Assembly: GCA_963976395.1 (NCBI GenBank)
Contig: CAXBLG010000047.1
Span: 1 to 24,921 of the forward strand
DNA from: UBA11612 sp963976395
GTDB lineage: Bacteria; Pseudomonadota; Alphaproteobacteria; Rhodospirillales; Rhodospirillaceae
DNA length: 24,921 nt
Direction of reading: 5' to 3'
Positions within the stretch are counted from its first letter, which is position 1, and each line of letters begins with the position of its first letter. A model generated the notes under the pieces. That model made no database searches. It was not told where the DNA came from and saw nothing but the letters and a program-made list of their open reading frames with translations. Position numbers and translations under genes: made by a program. This document shows positions 7,073-15,156 of the stretch, in pieces.

Positions 7073-8404
7073 CTATGCGGATTCTAAAAAATGAACCGGC
7101 GCGCCAACCGGCGCGTTCAATAACTCATCGTCGCGCATCACAATATTTCCGCGCACGATGGTGGCCTTGGGCCAGCCTGTTACTTTCATGCCGTCATATG
7201 GAGTCCAGCCGGATTTGCTGGCGATCCACTTATTAGTAATGGTGCGCTCGGCCCGCAAGTCAACGATGGTAAAATCGCCATCGTAGCCCTCGATAATCTG
7301 TCCCTTGCCCTTGAGACTGAACACCCTCTCAGTGCCCGAACTGGTCAGTTCCACAAAGCGCTGCAACGTCAATCGCCCCTCGTGCACATGGTTCAGCATT
7401 AACGGAACCAGGGTTTGCGTACCGGTGAGGCCCGACGGGCTGCGCGGATAGGGTCGCGCTTTTTCCTCAAGTGTATGCGGCGCGTGGTCCGAGCCCATGC
7501 AATCAACAATCCCCGCATTGATGCCGTCCCATAAGGCCGCGCGGTGCCGCGCATCGCGAATGGGCGGGTTCATCTGCGCAAGACTGCCGAGGCGCTCATA
7601 ACACTCAGGCGCGGCCAGCGTGAGATGCTGCGGCAGCACCTCGACCGTCGCGATGTCTTTATGCTGGCGCAGAATATCGATCTCTTCCGCCGTCGAGATA
7701 TGCAAAACATGTACTCGCCGCCCGGTTTCGCGCGCAAGGCGCAGCAGCCGTTTGGTCGAGCGCACGGCCGTTTCCACGTCGCGCCATTCGGCATGCATGG
7801 CAACGTCGGCACCGTCCTTGACCATATGCGCGCGTTCATCGAGACGCATATTGTCTTCGCTGTGCACCGTCACCCGCCGCGTGCCCGAGCGTAATACCCG
7901 GGCAACGGTCTCGTCGTCGGCCACCAGTAGCGTGCCCGTACTCGCGCCCATAAACATCTTGATTCCGCAGCATGCGGGCAGCTGTTCAAGAGTGCCCAGA
8001 TCGTCGGCATTTTCCGCTGACGCACCTATGTAAAACGCAAAGTCTGTCCACGCCCGTCCAGTGGCCCGCGTCACTTTATCGGCCAGCGCCTCGGCCGTAG
8101 TGGTGGACGGGGCCGTGTTCGGCATTTCAAACACCGACGTAATTCCGCCGAGCGCGGCACCGCGCGTCCCTGATTCTAAATCTTCTTTATGAGTATTGCC
8201 CGGCTCACGAAAGTGAACTTGATCGTCGATACAGCCCGGCAACACCGTCAAATGACTCGCATCAAAGCGCGCTTCAGCTTTTGCGGATTTTAAATCGCCT
8301 ATTGCCGCGATCCGTCCGCCGCGCACGCCAACATCCACTTCCACCGGACCGCCGGGGACGAACACTGCGCCGCCATGAATAATCAGATCGAAAGTTTCGC
8401 TCAC
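7073..8404 (-). CDS. pyrC: Dihydroorotase-like amidohydrolase
   Basis: Amidohydrolase of 443 aa, most like class I dihydroorotase, which interconverts N-carbamoyl-L-aspartate and dihydroorotate in pyrimidine synthesis. Seen: the signature PGCIDDQVHFREPG (56-69), a candidate carboxylated Lys at about 149 (GIKMFMG), metal-site His at about 181 (VHSED) and 235 (HVLHIST), and catalytic Asp at about 306 (GSDHAPH). The first His of the usual HxH metal motif is Gln62 (codon CAA). From memory, this form recurs in alphaproteobacterial homologues. The start is GTG, 24 nt after asnB, so it ends the glycosyltransferase/asnB operon. It could be true PyrC or a relative acting on another cyclic amide; the symbol is tentative. 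Confidence 0.75.
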   Translation of the reverse strand: MSETFDLIIHGGAVFVPGGPVEVDVGVRGGRIAAIGDLKSAKAEARFDASHLTVLPGCIDDQVHFREPGNTHKEDLESGTRGAALGGITSVFEMPNTAPSTTTAEALADKVTRATGRAWTDFAFYIGASAENADDLGTLEQLPACCGIKMFMGASTGTLLVADDETVARVLRSGTRRVTVHSEDNMRLDERAHMVKDGADVAMHAEWRDVETAVRSTKRLLRLARETGRRVHVLHISTAEEIDILRQHKDIATVEVLPQHLTLAAPECYERLGSLAQMNPPIRDARHRAALWDGINAGIVDCMGSDHAPHTLEEKARPYPRSPSGLTGTQTLVPLMLNHVHEGRLTLQRFVELTSSGTERVFSLKGKGQIIEGYDGDFTIVDLRAERTITNKWIASKSGWTPYDGMKVTGWPKATIVRGNIVMRDDELLNAPVGAPVHFLESA

Positions 8405-8428
8405 AACACCGCCCCGTACTTTTAATGT

Positions 8429-10204
8429 TTAAGCAGACAGCGTTTCGAAAACATCGCCATCAGATCTTCGTCCAAGCATATGCCGCTCATGCCACAAAGC
8501 ATAGAATAGCAGTATCCATGCTGCTTGTCCGGTCCGCGCGCTGACATCCCGGAATAATCCTTCGACTTTTCCCGGCACGCACATCTCAGCAATGCCCGCT
8601 TGCCGCGCGACCAATGGGCCGAGGCGCGCCCCTTCCGCTGCGATCCAGTCCGCCACCGGCACCGTGAAACCTCGCTTTCGTTCAAATGATGCTGCCGCCG
8701 GAAAGTTCTCCGCAAGCCACCGACGCACAATCCATTTGCCGAGCCCGCCACGTACTTTCTGATTGGCTTGTAACGAAAACGCGAATTGGGCGACACGCGG
8801 ATCAAGGAAGGGAACCCTCCCCTCGACGCCGAAAGCCATCAAACAACGGTCCAGTTTGATCAAAAGATCATTAGGCAGCCAAGCCGCGCAATCAACCGCT
8901 TGGGCTGCGCGCAAAACTGCGTTTTTGGCACCTAAATCAGCACTTTGTGCGCACAAAATCGCATGTTCAAGCACACCTAATCCCTCACGCCAGCGCTTGG
9001 ACTCACTCCGCAACACCCCGGAATTCGCCAAAATAGAACGCCGAAACGGGCGCTTAGACAACGGCCAGGGGCGCATTGCGGCGCGATAGCGACCATAACC
9101 GGCGAACATTTCGTCCCCGCCCTCACCCGTCAACACCACTTTCACGTCTTTGGCCGCGCGCCGCGCCAGCAAATATGTGGGAACGACCGCATAATCAGGT
9201 GCCGGGTCGTCCATAACTGCGGCGATCTTTGGTAGATTTTGCCAAAAGTCGGCCGCAGAAACCTCGACTTCTATTTGCTCCGCCCCGGCTGCTTCTGCCA
9301 CTGCGCGCGCCGCATCACGCTCATCGTGCACGCCGGTGCCGGGAAATGCCGCAGTGTAAGCTAATACCGGCGCATCATTGAGCTGCGCCATCATCGCCAG
9401 CACCGCCGCGGAATCAATTCCGCCCGACAGAAACATGCCGTACGGCACGTCCGAGCGCTGATGCACGGTAATCGAATCGCGCCATATGTCGTTAAATTCC
9501 GCCAGCGCCTCACGGTCCGGCCGAGCAACGACAGCCACTGAGAGTATATCCGGATGCTTCAGACGCGCCGTAATGCGTCCGTTTTCTACCACTAAGGTTT
9601 CTCCGGGCGCCACTCGGTGAATATGCTCAAAGGCCGTCGCTGCGCCCGTTGAAAACTGCAGCGCTAAAGTTTCATCGCGCACCAGTGTGTTTAGTGATGT
9701 TGTCACCAAACCTGCTGCAATCAGCGCCTGAGGCTCTGAGGCAAAACAGAATGCCGTAGCTGTTTCCGCGTAATAGAGAGGCTTAATTCCAAAAGGATCA
9801 CGTGCAAGAACCAGCTTATTGTCTGCCGGATCATGCAGCGCCAACGCATACATACCGCGCAGACCATTCGCAAAAGCCGGCCCGCGGGCGCGGTACAAAT
9901 GCAGCGCGCTTTCACAATCGGACCCAGTGATAAATCCCGCTGTGGAAAACGCGCGGCGCAAATCAGGGTCGTTGTAAATCTCGCCGTTGGCGATCAACGC
10001 CACCGCGTCAGGGGCAACGAATGGCTGCCGTCCCTTTTCAACATCAACAATGGCAAGGCGCGTATGAACTAGGCCGACATCACCACGATGCAATTCGCCC
10101 CGGCCATCCGGGCCGCGATGTGACAAGGCCTTTGCGAATTCATCTAAAATACCATCCGGCAAGGGCCGGCCGTCGCGCATCATGACGCCGGCGATCCCGC
10201 ACAT
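8429..10204 (-). CDS. asnB: Glutamine-hydrolysing asparagine synthase family protein
   Basis: A two-domain amidotransferase of 591 aa. The N-terminal class II glutaminase has Cys2 as nucleophile (MCGIAGV), with RGPD (30-33), HTRLAIVD (47-54) and NGEIYN (73-78). The C-terminal synthetase has the ATP pyrophosphatase loop SGGIDS (260-265), TGEGGDEMFAGYGRY (359-373) and GVEGRVPFLDPRVA. All key residues are present, so both half-reactions should work. Family members make asparagine from aspartate. Those in O-antigen and polysaccharide clusters (WbpS type) are thought to amidate sugar acids. Here it follows a GT4 gene by 8 nt and precedes the dihydroorotase-like gene, so a surface-polysaccharide role is a fair inference. 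ATG start. Confidence 0.88.
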   Translation of the reverse strand: MCGIAGVMMRDGRPLPDGILDEFAKALSHRGPDGRGELHRGDVGLVHTRLAIVDVEKGRQPFVAPDAVALIANGEIYNDPDLRRAFSTAGFITGSDCESALHLYRARGPAFANGLRGMYALALHDPADNKLVLARDPFGIKPLYYAETATAFCFASEPQALIAAGLVTTSLNTLVRDETLALQFSTGAATAFEHIHRVAPGETLVVENGRITARLKHPDILSVAVVARPDREALAEFNDIWRDSITVHQRSDVPYGMFLSGGIDSAAVLAMMAQLNDAPVLAYTAAFPGTGVHDERDAARAVAEAAGAEQIEVEVSAADFWQNLPKIAAVMDDPAPDYAVVPTYLLARRAAKDVKVVLTGEGGDEMFAGYGRYRAAMRPWPLSKRPFRRSILANSGVLRSESKRWREGLGVLEHAILCAQSADLGAKNAVLRAAQAVDCAAWLPNDLLIKLDRCLMAFGVEGRVPFLDPRVAQFAFSLQANQKVRGGLGKWIVRRWLAENFPAAASFERKRGFTVPVADWIAAEGARLGPLVARQAGIAEMCVPGKVEGLFRDVSARTGQAAWILLFYALWHERHMLGRRSDGDVFETLSA

Positions 10205-10212
10205 GCGGTCGC

Positions 10213-11271
10213 CTAAATGTCCATTTTCGGCGGGAGTTCAGCCGCCAATTTCTTGAACAAGTCCACGTATTGCGGCACGACTTTGTCTGCGGCAAAGGTC
10301 TCTGCGTAGGCAAGCTTTCCTGCTGCGCCCAGCTTCTTCGCAAAGTCGGCATCGCGGCAAATCCATTTGATCGCCTCGGCCATACTGACTGCATCACCCA
10401 CCGGAACGAGCATTCCATTTTCTTGATGGCGGACCAAGAGCCCCGGCCCCAAGCTATCGGACGCGACCACCGGCACGCCTGTACTCCAGGCTTCCGCGAC
10501 AATATCGCCGACATCTTCTTGCCGGGCAGGATAAACAAAGACATCGGCCGGCGCGATAATGGACGCCAGATCATCGTGCCACCCGATAAAGCGCGTGCGC
10601 GGTTTAACGCCGGCTTCGTGAGCCTGCTCCTCAAGACGTGCGCGCCCCTCGCCATCGCCGGCCACCCAGAGGTAATGCTCGGGCAAACGCCTAAGTGCGG
10701 TGAACAACACATCGAGGCCCGAGTTCTCCTCAAGCCGTGCGGCAGTTACAATCAATTTTGCAGCGGGCGGTGTAAAATATGTTTTGCGCTTAACCACCTG
10801 CACATCCGCTCCCTCGCTCCAGATTTCTGGAACATGAGGAAGAACATGCACGCGTTGCTTTGGCCATTGAGCAATCAGGGCGCGGTCGGCCCGCGCGGAT
10901 GACGGCATGAAAAGGTGATCGCATTTGGCTAGCGCATTGACGTCAAAAGCAGTCCCCACGCGTCCAAGATGAATAAACGAACCTTTCTCGACATACGCCG
11001 CTGTATCGGGTGTCCATGAAACAACAATGTCGGGGGCAAATCGGCGTATCTCGTTGTTGATTTTTCGCCGGTCCAAGAAAGCGAAGCGGCTGGGAAAAGA
11101 CATTTCCGCCGCAACGACACCCATGGCCGCCAAATGCGCGGTTCGATCTTGATTCTGACGCAGCATCACCCGCTGCACAAATCCTTGCTGTTCGAGCGCC
11201 AGAACAAGACGCTCCATCTGCCGCTCAACGCCGCCGTATGGCGCGCCAGACATGAGATGGAATATTTTCAA
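10213..11271 (-). CDS. GT4 family glycosyltransferase
   Basis: A retaining GT-B glycosyltransferase of 352 aa, probably acting at the cytosolic face of the inner membrane on lipid-linked glycan or LPS core. The N-terminal acceptor domain begins MKIFHLMSGAPYGGVERQ, typical of GT4. The donor-binding domain has AARLEENSGLDVL (about 177-190) and the E-x7-E motif at Glu252 and Glu260 (QEDVGDIVAEAWSTGVPVV). The start codon is TTG at 11271; it is supported by a GAGGA 8-10 nt upstream and by the family N terminus, since the next Met would remove the first strand. Second to third gene of the minus-strand block, 62 nt after the GT9 gene. Donor and acceptor sugars are unknown. Confidence 0.85.
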   Translation of the reverse strand: MKIFHLMSGAPYGGVERQMERLVLALEQQGFVQRVMLRQNQDRTAHLAAMGVVAAEMSFPSRFAFLDRRKINNEIRRFAPDIVVSWTPDTAAYVEKGSFIHLGRVGTAFDVNALAKCDHLFMPSSARADRALIAQWPKQRVHVLPHVPEIWSEGADVQVVKRKTYFTPPAAKLIVTAARLEENSGLDVLFTALRRLPEHYLWVAGDGEGRARLEEQAHEAGVKPRTRFIGWHDDLASIIAPADVFVYPARQEDVGDIVAEAWSTGVPVVASDSLGPGLLVRHQENGMLVPVGDAVSMAEAIKWICRDADFAKKLGAAGKLAYAETFAADKVVPQYVDLFKKLAAELPPKMDI

Positions 11272-11333
11272 ACAGACATCCTCGCCCTACTTCACTCTAG
11301 GTTTCGCACAGCCATAGGGCTGAAGCCAAGGGC

Positions 11334-12266
11334 TCACTTGGCATGCTCCGCCTGGTCTTGCTCCGGGACGGTGGCCATGAGGTGCCCAAATGCAGCCTCA
11401 ACATTCTCCGGTTCAAGCTCTCCAATCTGCGGATCGTCGGAGTTTGCCCGCACAACCCGGCATTTTTCACCCCAAGGAGCATAACACACCGGATCGGTTG
11501 GACCGAAAACAGCCAATGTCGGCAGGCCCGCGACGGCGGCCAGGTGGCTAAGGCCGGAATCATTGCCAATAAACGCACGACATCGCTTTAAGGCTGCATA
11601 AACCGTCAAAAGATCTGCTTGCCCGAACAAGGCCATTGGCCTGTATTCTTTCAACTCCTCAAGAACCGGTGCCGCAGCGTCCGCATCGCTTTGCCCGCCG
11701 AAGACGGCAACCCGCCACCCCTCGTAAGGTCCGCCTGTACCCAACAACCTCTTGCCCAGTACTGCAAAACGATCTGCCGGCCACGTCTTGTTGAGGTTTG
11801 CCGCCATCGGCGCCAGGGCAAGTACAGGGGGGCCATCGGGAATAAGTCGCTGTGCCACTTCTTCGTTTTTCGGCGCCGTATAGAGAAAAGGCTCCGCCGG
11901 TTCCGACAAATTTAGAACCGAGGACAGTAACGGGACACGGTGGATTGTATTATCGGTCGCACCCAGGACCGCACGTTTGCGAGAACGAATAAAATATGAG
12001 ACGAGCGAGCGACGCAAATCGACCACGAGATCCCACTTTTCAGCGCGCACTTTGCGCCACAGCGAAAACCAATGACCGTCAAAAGGGCGCTTGGTCATAA
12101 CGATGACATCGTCCAGGCGCGGTACAGCATCGAACAGTGACGCCGCCAGCGGCCCGCAGGCAACTGTGAATCGCGCGTCGGGGTACCGATCAACGAGATG
12201 CTTCAAAACACCCGAAGACAATACGGCATCGCCAATTCGCGTATAGGTGATGAAAAGTATTTTCAC
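11334..12266 (-). CDS. GT9 family (heptosyltransferase-like) glycosyltransferase
   Basis: A 310-aa member of GT9, whose best-known members (WaaC, WaaF, WaaQ) transfer heptose from ADP-heptose to the LPS inner core. The N terminus has KILFITYTRIGDAVLSSG, with the conserved IGD near the acceptor site. The C-terminal donor site has NKTWPADRFAVLG (Lys160) and NDSGLSHLAAVAGLP (235-249), followed by VFGPTDPV. The start is GTG at 12266, 6 nt after the stop of the previous glycosyltransferase, so they are co-transcribed. The specific heptosyl role is unproven; an inner-core or related envelope glycan is the likely target. Confidence 0.85.
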   Translation of the reverse strand: MKILFITYTRIGDAVLSSGVLKHLVDRYPDARFTVACGPLAASLFDAVPRLDDVIVMTKRPFDGHWFSLWRKVRAEKWDLVVDLRRSLVSYFIRSRKRAVLGATDNTIHRVPLLSSVLNLSEPAEPFLYTAPKNEEVAQRLIPDGPPVLALAPMAANLNKTWPADRFAVLGKRLLGTGGPYEGWRVAVFGGQSDADAAAPVLEELKEYRPMALFGQADLLTVYAALKRCRAFIGNDSGLSHLAAVAGLPTLAVFGPTDPVCYAPWGEKCRVVRANSDDPQIGELEPENVEAAFGHLMATVPEQDQAEHAK

Positions 12267-12272
12267 AGCGTT

Positions 12273-13382
12273 TTAGGCCGCCGTTTCCTGCAACTGAGAG
12301 ATAAAGTCCGTCAGTTCATTTGCCGCCATGGGCCATGTGCGGCGGCGCTCCGGCGCACCCGCCGCCTCACTCAGGCCCTTGAACACACCATCGTCACTTA
12401 GAATCTGCACCGTGACATTTGCGAAGGCTTCCGCATCCGGCACGATGTACCCAGACTGTCCATTGACAATCCGCTCATCAACACCGCCTAAACCGCGTGC
12501 GACAGCCGGCAATCCCGCTGTCTGTGATTCCGCAAGGGTCCAACATGCGAAGTCCTGAGCGTGCCCAGGATACAAATGGACCCGCGAGCTGCGGTACACA
12601 TCGGCCATACCTTCATCGTTACGCGGATCAACCACCACCACATTAGCCTCAGCAGCGGCCTTCACTTGCTCGAACACGGGAATAATCGCCTCAGGGACTT
12701 CATCGGTGCGGATACCTTTCGATAGAACCGCCGAGTAAACAGACAACCGCGCCTCTGGCAAACGAGGGTGGACCAGCCGCGTCCAAATATCGACAACCCA
12801 ATCGAGACCTTGCAGCGGATGCGTCGTGATAATCGCGTGCGGCTTCGGGGCTTCATCCCGCGCAGCCTGTTTCATCGCATTTTCCGCATAAACTAATTCT
12901 TCCGGCGAAAGGTCCGACGTATTGATCGTGGTTTCAAAATAAGCGTTACGCACCCCCGGCGGCACCGTGACCGATTTCAACTTACCCTTGTAATGCTGCG
13001 CTTGCGCGGGGCTAACAAACATCAGCCCGGGCTCTAACGAATCCCAAAGCTCTTCATTAGCCGAGGCGCTGAGGTAATCCGGCGCTCCGGTGACCCACAG
13101 CACCCGCTTATCGGCATTCCTGATATTGCCCAGGAGTGAAGGTTTGCGCACAGCAATGAGCACATCCGCCGCCCGGGGCACGTTGGTATCACTGAAAGGC
13201 ACCCAATAAGCACCGTCCGCCATATGAGCGTAAGGCGTCCGGTTCACAACGGTGACATCATGCTGGGCTTGGGACAGCGCGGCGGCCAGGCTTGCCACGG
13301 CTTTTTCCGGCCCACCGAGGGGCCTTCGCAGTGAAGTGTAACCGTCGTAGGGAACGGACTCGTCGATAAAAACAAAGCGCAT
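12273..13382 (-). CDS. GT-B (GT4-like) glycosyltransferase
   Basis: A 369-aa glycosyltransferase and first gene of the envelope-glycan operon. I start it at ATG 13382, which gives MRFVFIDESVPYDGYTSLRRP. The longer in-frame extension to 13652 runs antisense through ygfZ and has no similarity to the family. A glycine-rich PLGGPEKAVASLA motif near residue 21 is typical of GT4 acceptor domains. The C-terminal half has DVYRSSRVHLYPGHAQDF (261-278) and a WTLAESQTAGLPAVA segment with Glu285 at the nucleotide-sugar site. It diverges from ygfZ with 108 bp between starts. Donor and acceptor are unknown. Confidence 0.82.
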   Translation of the reverse strand: MRFVFIDESVPYDGYTSLRRPLGGPEKAVASLAAALSQAQHDVTVVNRTPYAHMADGAYWVPFSDTNVPRAADVLIAVRKPSLLGNIRNADKRVLWVTGAPDYLSASANEELWDSLEPGLMFVSPAQAQHYKGKLKSVTVPPGVRNAYFETTINTSDLSPEELVYAENAMKQAARDEAPKPHAIITTHPLQGLDWVVDIWTRLVHPRLPEARLSVYSAVLSKGIRTDEVPEAIIPVFEQVKAAAEANVVVVDPRNDEGMADVYRSSRVHLYPGHAQDFACWTLAESQTAGLPAVARGLGGVDERIVNGQSGYIVPDAEAFANVTVQILSDDGVFKGLSEAAGAPERRRTWPMAANELTDFISQLQETAA

Positions 13383-13431
13383 GCGGGGCCTTATACCCCT
13401 GCGGCGCTTCACGCGAAAGGGCTGCGACACC

Positions 13432-13459
13432 TTGCCGCAAGGGCGCGGCGTGCTACATA
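13432..13459 (+). promoter_or_regulatory. Candidate sigma-70 promoter for ygfZ
   Basis: TTGCCG at 13432-13437 and TACATA at 13454-13459 are separated by 16 bp. They lie about 32 bp before the ygfZ start, inside the divergent spacer. Spacing and sequence fit a housekeeping promoter, though both boxes are imperfect. Confidence 0.35.
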
Positions 13460-13490
13460 ACGGGAACAGAGGTAATCGAGGATATTCTTC

Positions 13491-14408
13491 ATGGCATTTT
13501 ACACGTTTCTGCCGCATCGCGGGCTTATTGCCGTCGCGGGGGCTGACCGCTTCAGCTTCTTGCAGGGGCTGGTATCCAACGACATGCGGAAAGTCGAACG
13601 CGGCGGAGTCGTGTGGGCGGCTCTGCTGACCCCACAAGGGAAGTTTCTGCACGATTTTTTTGTCTTTCCCCTCAAAGGCGCACTCTTTCTGGAATGTGAG
13701 CTGGTCCGCCGCGATGATTTGCTCGCACGGCTATCACGCTACAAGCTGCGCGCGAAAGTGGAGCTAACCGCCGATAACACTCTGGTACCCGGCGCTGCGT
13801 GGGGCGAAGGAGCCGCAACGGCCCTAAACTTAGCGGATAATCCCGACGCTCTACTGGCCCGAGATGAGGGTCTGGTTTACCGCGACCCACGGCTGCCGGA
13901 CGCCGGTGTCCGCTGGGCGTTGCCGCAAGATACGGCAGAAACCGTGCTTAAAACCGCCGAACTGGAAGCTTCCACACCCGAGGCTTTTGACAGCCACCGT
14001 CTAGCGCTTGGGCTTCCAGATGGCAGCCGAGATATGGAAATAGAAAAAGCGCTACTGCTGGAAAGCGGCTTTGAAGAACTCCGCGGTGTGGACTTTCAAA
14101 AGGGATGCTACATGGGCCAGGAACTCACCGCCCGCACCCATTATCGCGCCCTTATAAAAAAGCGGCTGATGCCGGTGACCATTGACGGTATAGCGCCCCC
14201 GCCGGGAACCCCACTAAAAGTTGACGGCGCAGATGCCGGTGAAATGAAAAGCGCGCAGGGAAATCGCGGATTAGCTTTGGTACGGCTGGCCGCCTGGAAG
14301 AAAGCTAGTGACGGCATCTTGGATGCAGACGGCTCCAAGATAAAACCCATTATTCCCGCATGGATGACATTACCAGGCGAGGAGAAGGACGACACATCAC
14401 AAGCTTGA
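13491..14408 (+). CDS. ygfZ: Folate-binding YgfZ/GcvT-like protein
   Basis: A tetrahydrofolate-binding protein related to the GcvT fold that helps assemble or repair [4Fe-4S] clusters of certain enzymes, including radical SAM enzymes such as MiaB. It is 305 aa, the usual size for the alphaproteobacterial form. The signature KGCYMGQELTAR is at about 204-215, with Cys206 in the family's K-G-C-Y-x-G-Q-E motif. The N terminus has GADRFSFLQGLVSNDM, also typical. ATG 13491 is preceded by GAGGA 8 nt upstream. Single gene, divergent from the glycan operon and followed by a hairpin with a T-run. Assignment is firm; which Fe-S clients it serves here is unknown. Confidence 0.92.
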   Translation: MAFYTFLPHRGLIAVAGADRFSFLQGLVSNDMRKVERGGVVWAALLTPQGKFLHDFFVFPLKGALFLECELVRRDDLLARLSRYKLRAKVELTADNTLVPGAAWGEGAATALNLADNPDALLARDEGLVYRDPRLPDAGVRWALPQDTAETVLKTAELEASTPEAFDSHRLALGLPDGSRDMEIEKALLLESGFEELRGVDFQKGCYMGQELTARTHYRALIKKRLMPVTIDGIAPPPGTPLKVDGADAGEMKSAQGNRGLALVRLAAWKKASDGILDADGSKIKPIIPAWMTLPGEEKDDTSQA

Positions 14409-14605
14409 GATCTTTATCCGGGCCTAGCGCCAAGCAGAGAATCACAACTCGCGCCTGATTCTCGTATTTTTTCACATATTTTTAAGATGGGAAATTGGCT
14501 ACCGGAAAAAACCATGCAGATCGGTGACCGCTCTATCTACCTCTGGACGGTGAAATAGAGATATAGCCGTAACATCAGGCAACACACCAACTTCTGAACG
14601 AACGA
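14409..14605. other. Intergenic spacer between convergent ygfZ and MOSC genes
   Basis: This 197-bp spacer carries the ygfZ terminator (listed separately) and a weak second inverted repeat, CTCTAT at 14531-14536 with ATAGAG at 14555-14560. An A-run at 14505-14510 would read as T's for minus-strand transcripts leaving the MOSC gene, but no strong stem precedes it. No open frame or RNA gene is recognised. Confidence 0.4.
14437..14472 (+). terminator. Rho-independent terminator after ygfZ
   Basis: GAGAATCA (14437-14444) and TGATTCTC (14456-14463) form a perfect 8-bp stem with an 11-nt loop, followed by GTA and six T's at 14467-14472. It starts 28 nt after the ygfZ stop. The stem is only moderately GC-rich, so its efficiency is uncertain. 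Confidence 0.6.
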
Positions 14606-15145
14606 CTAGACCGGACTCAAAGGGCGATGAGGTTGGAGGGGCAGAGTAAGTGCAATGGAATCATCGGGCACCACAGTTCCACTCGCTAGGACAATGCCCA
14701 TGATGCCCGCCTTGCGAATCAAGCCACCATCCCGGTCCCGCGCTAAGACCGCCGTCATAAGTCCTGGCAGAAAATGATCTAGCTGACGGCACGGGTTTCG
14801 CAATCCGGTAACTTCAACTACCGCTGAGCTTCCAAGCTGAAGAATTGTGCCCGTAGGAAGCGCGAGAAGATTAATGCCGCGCGTTGTAATATTTTCGCCC
14901 AGATTACCTGGATTCAAATTAAAGCCATCTGCTTCTAGTTCTTTATACAATTCAATATGAATTAGATGAACTTGACGCAGATTAGGTTGCGTTGGATCGC
15001 GCGCCACTCGCGAACGATGCTGAACTCTCTCGCCCTGATGAGCATCACCATCAACGCCGAGTCCCGCAACAAGATGAATGCCCTCATGCTTCTTCTTGGA
15101 AAACGCATGCACTTCGCATCGACTGACGGCAGCGACACTAGCCAT
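14606..15145 (-). CDS. MOSC domain protein
   Basis: A single-domain MOSC protein of 179 aa. The MOSC fold (molybdenum cofactor sulfurase C-terminal) is thought to bind sulfur or molybdenum cofactor through a conserved Cys. Seen: GLGVDGDAHQGER (28-40), LGENITTRGI (82-91) and VTGLRNPCRQLD, with the family Cys at about 119. It resembles YiiM/YuaD-type proteins without the N-terminal beta barrel. I start it at ATG 15145, not TTG 15154; the family begins near VAAVSRCEVHAFSKKKHEG and a GTGAG is just upstream. It lies 11 nt after ppdK, so it is probably co-transcribed. I know of no functional link between MOSC and PPDK. Confidence 0.8.
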   Translation of the reverse strand: MASVAAVSRCEVHAFSKKKHEGIHLVAGLGVDGDAHQGERVQHRSRVARDPTQPNLRQVHLIHIELYKELEADGFNLNPGNLGENITTRGINLLALPTGTILQLGSSAVVEVTGLRNPCRQLDHFLPGLMTAVLARDRDGGLIRKAGIMGIVLASGTVVPDDSIALTLPLQPHRPLSPV

Positions 15146-15156
15146 TCTCACCAACG

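Noticed and set aside
10270..10902. 210-codon plus-strand open frame inside the GT4 gene
   Set aside because: Antisense shadow; the minus-strand frame carries all glycosyltransferase motifs.
13383..13652. 90-residue N-terminal extension of the first glycosyltransferase
   Set aside because: It runs antisense through ygfZ; ATG 13382 gives the expected first beta strand of the fold.
14505..14560. Terminator for the MOSC gene on the minus strand
   Set aside because: The six-base inverted repeat and the T-run are separated by about 20 nt and no stable stem abuts the T-run.
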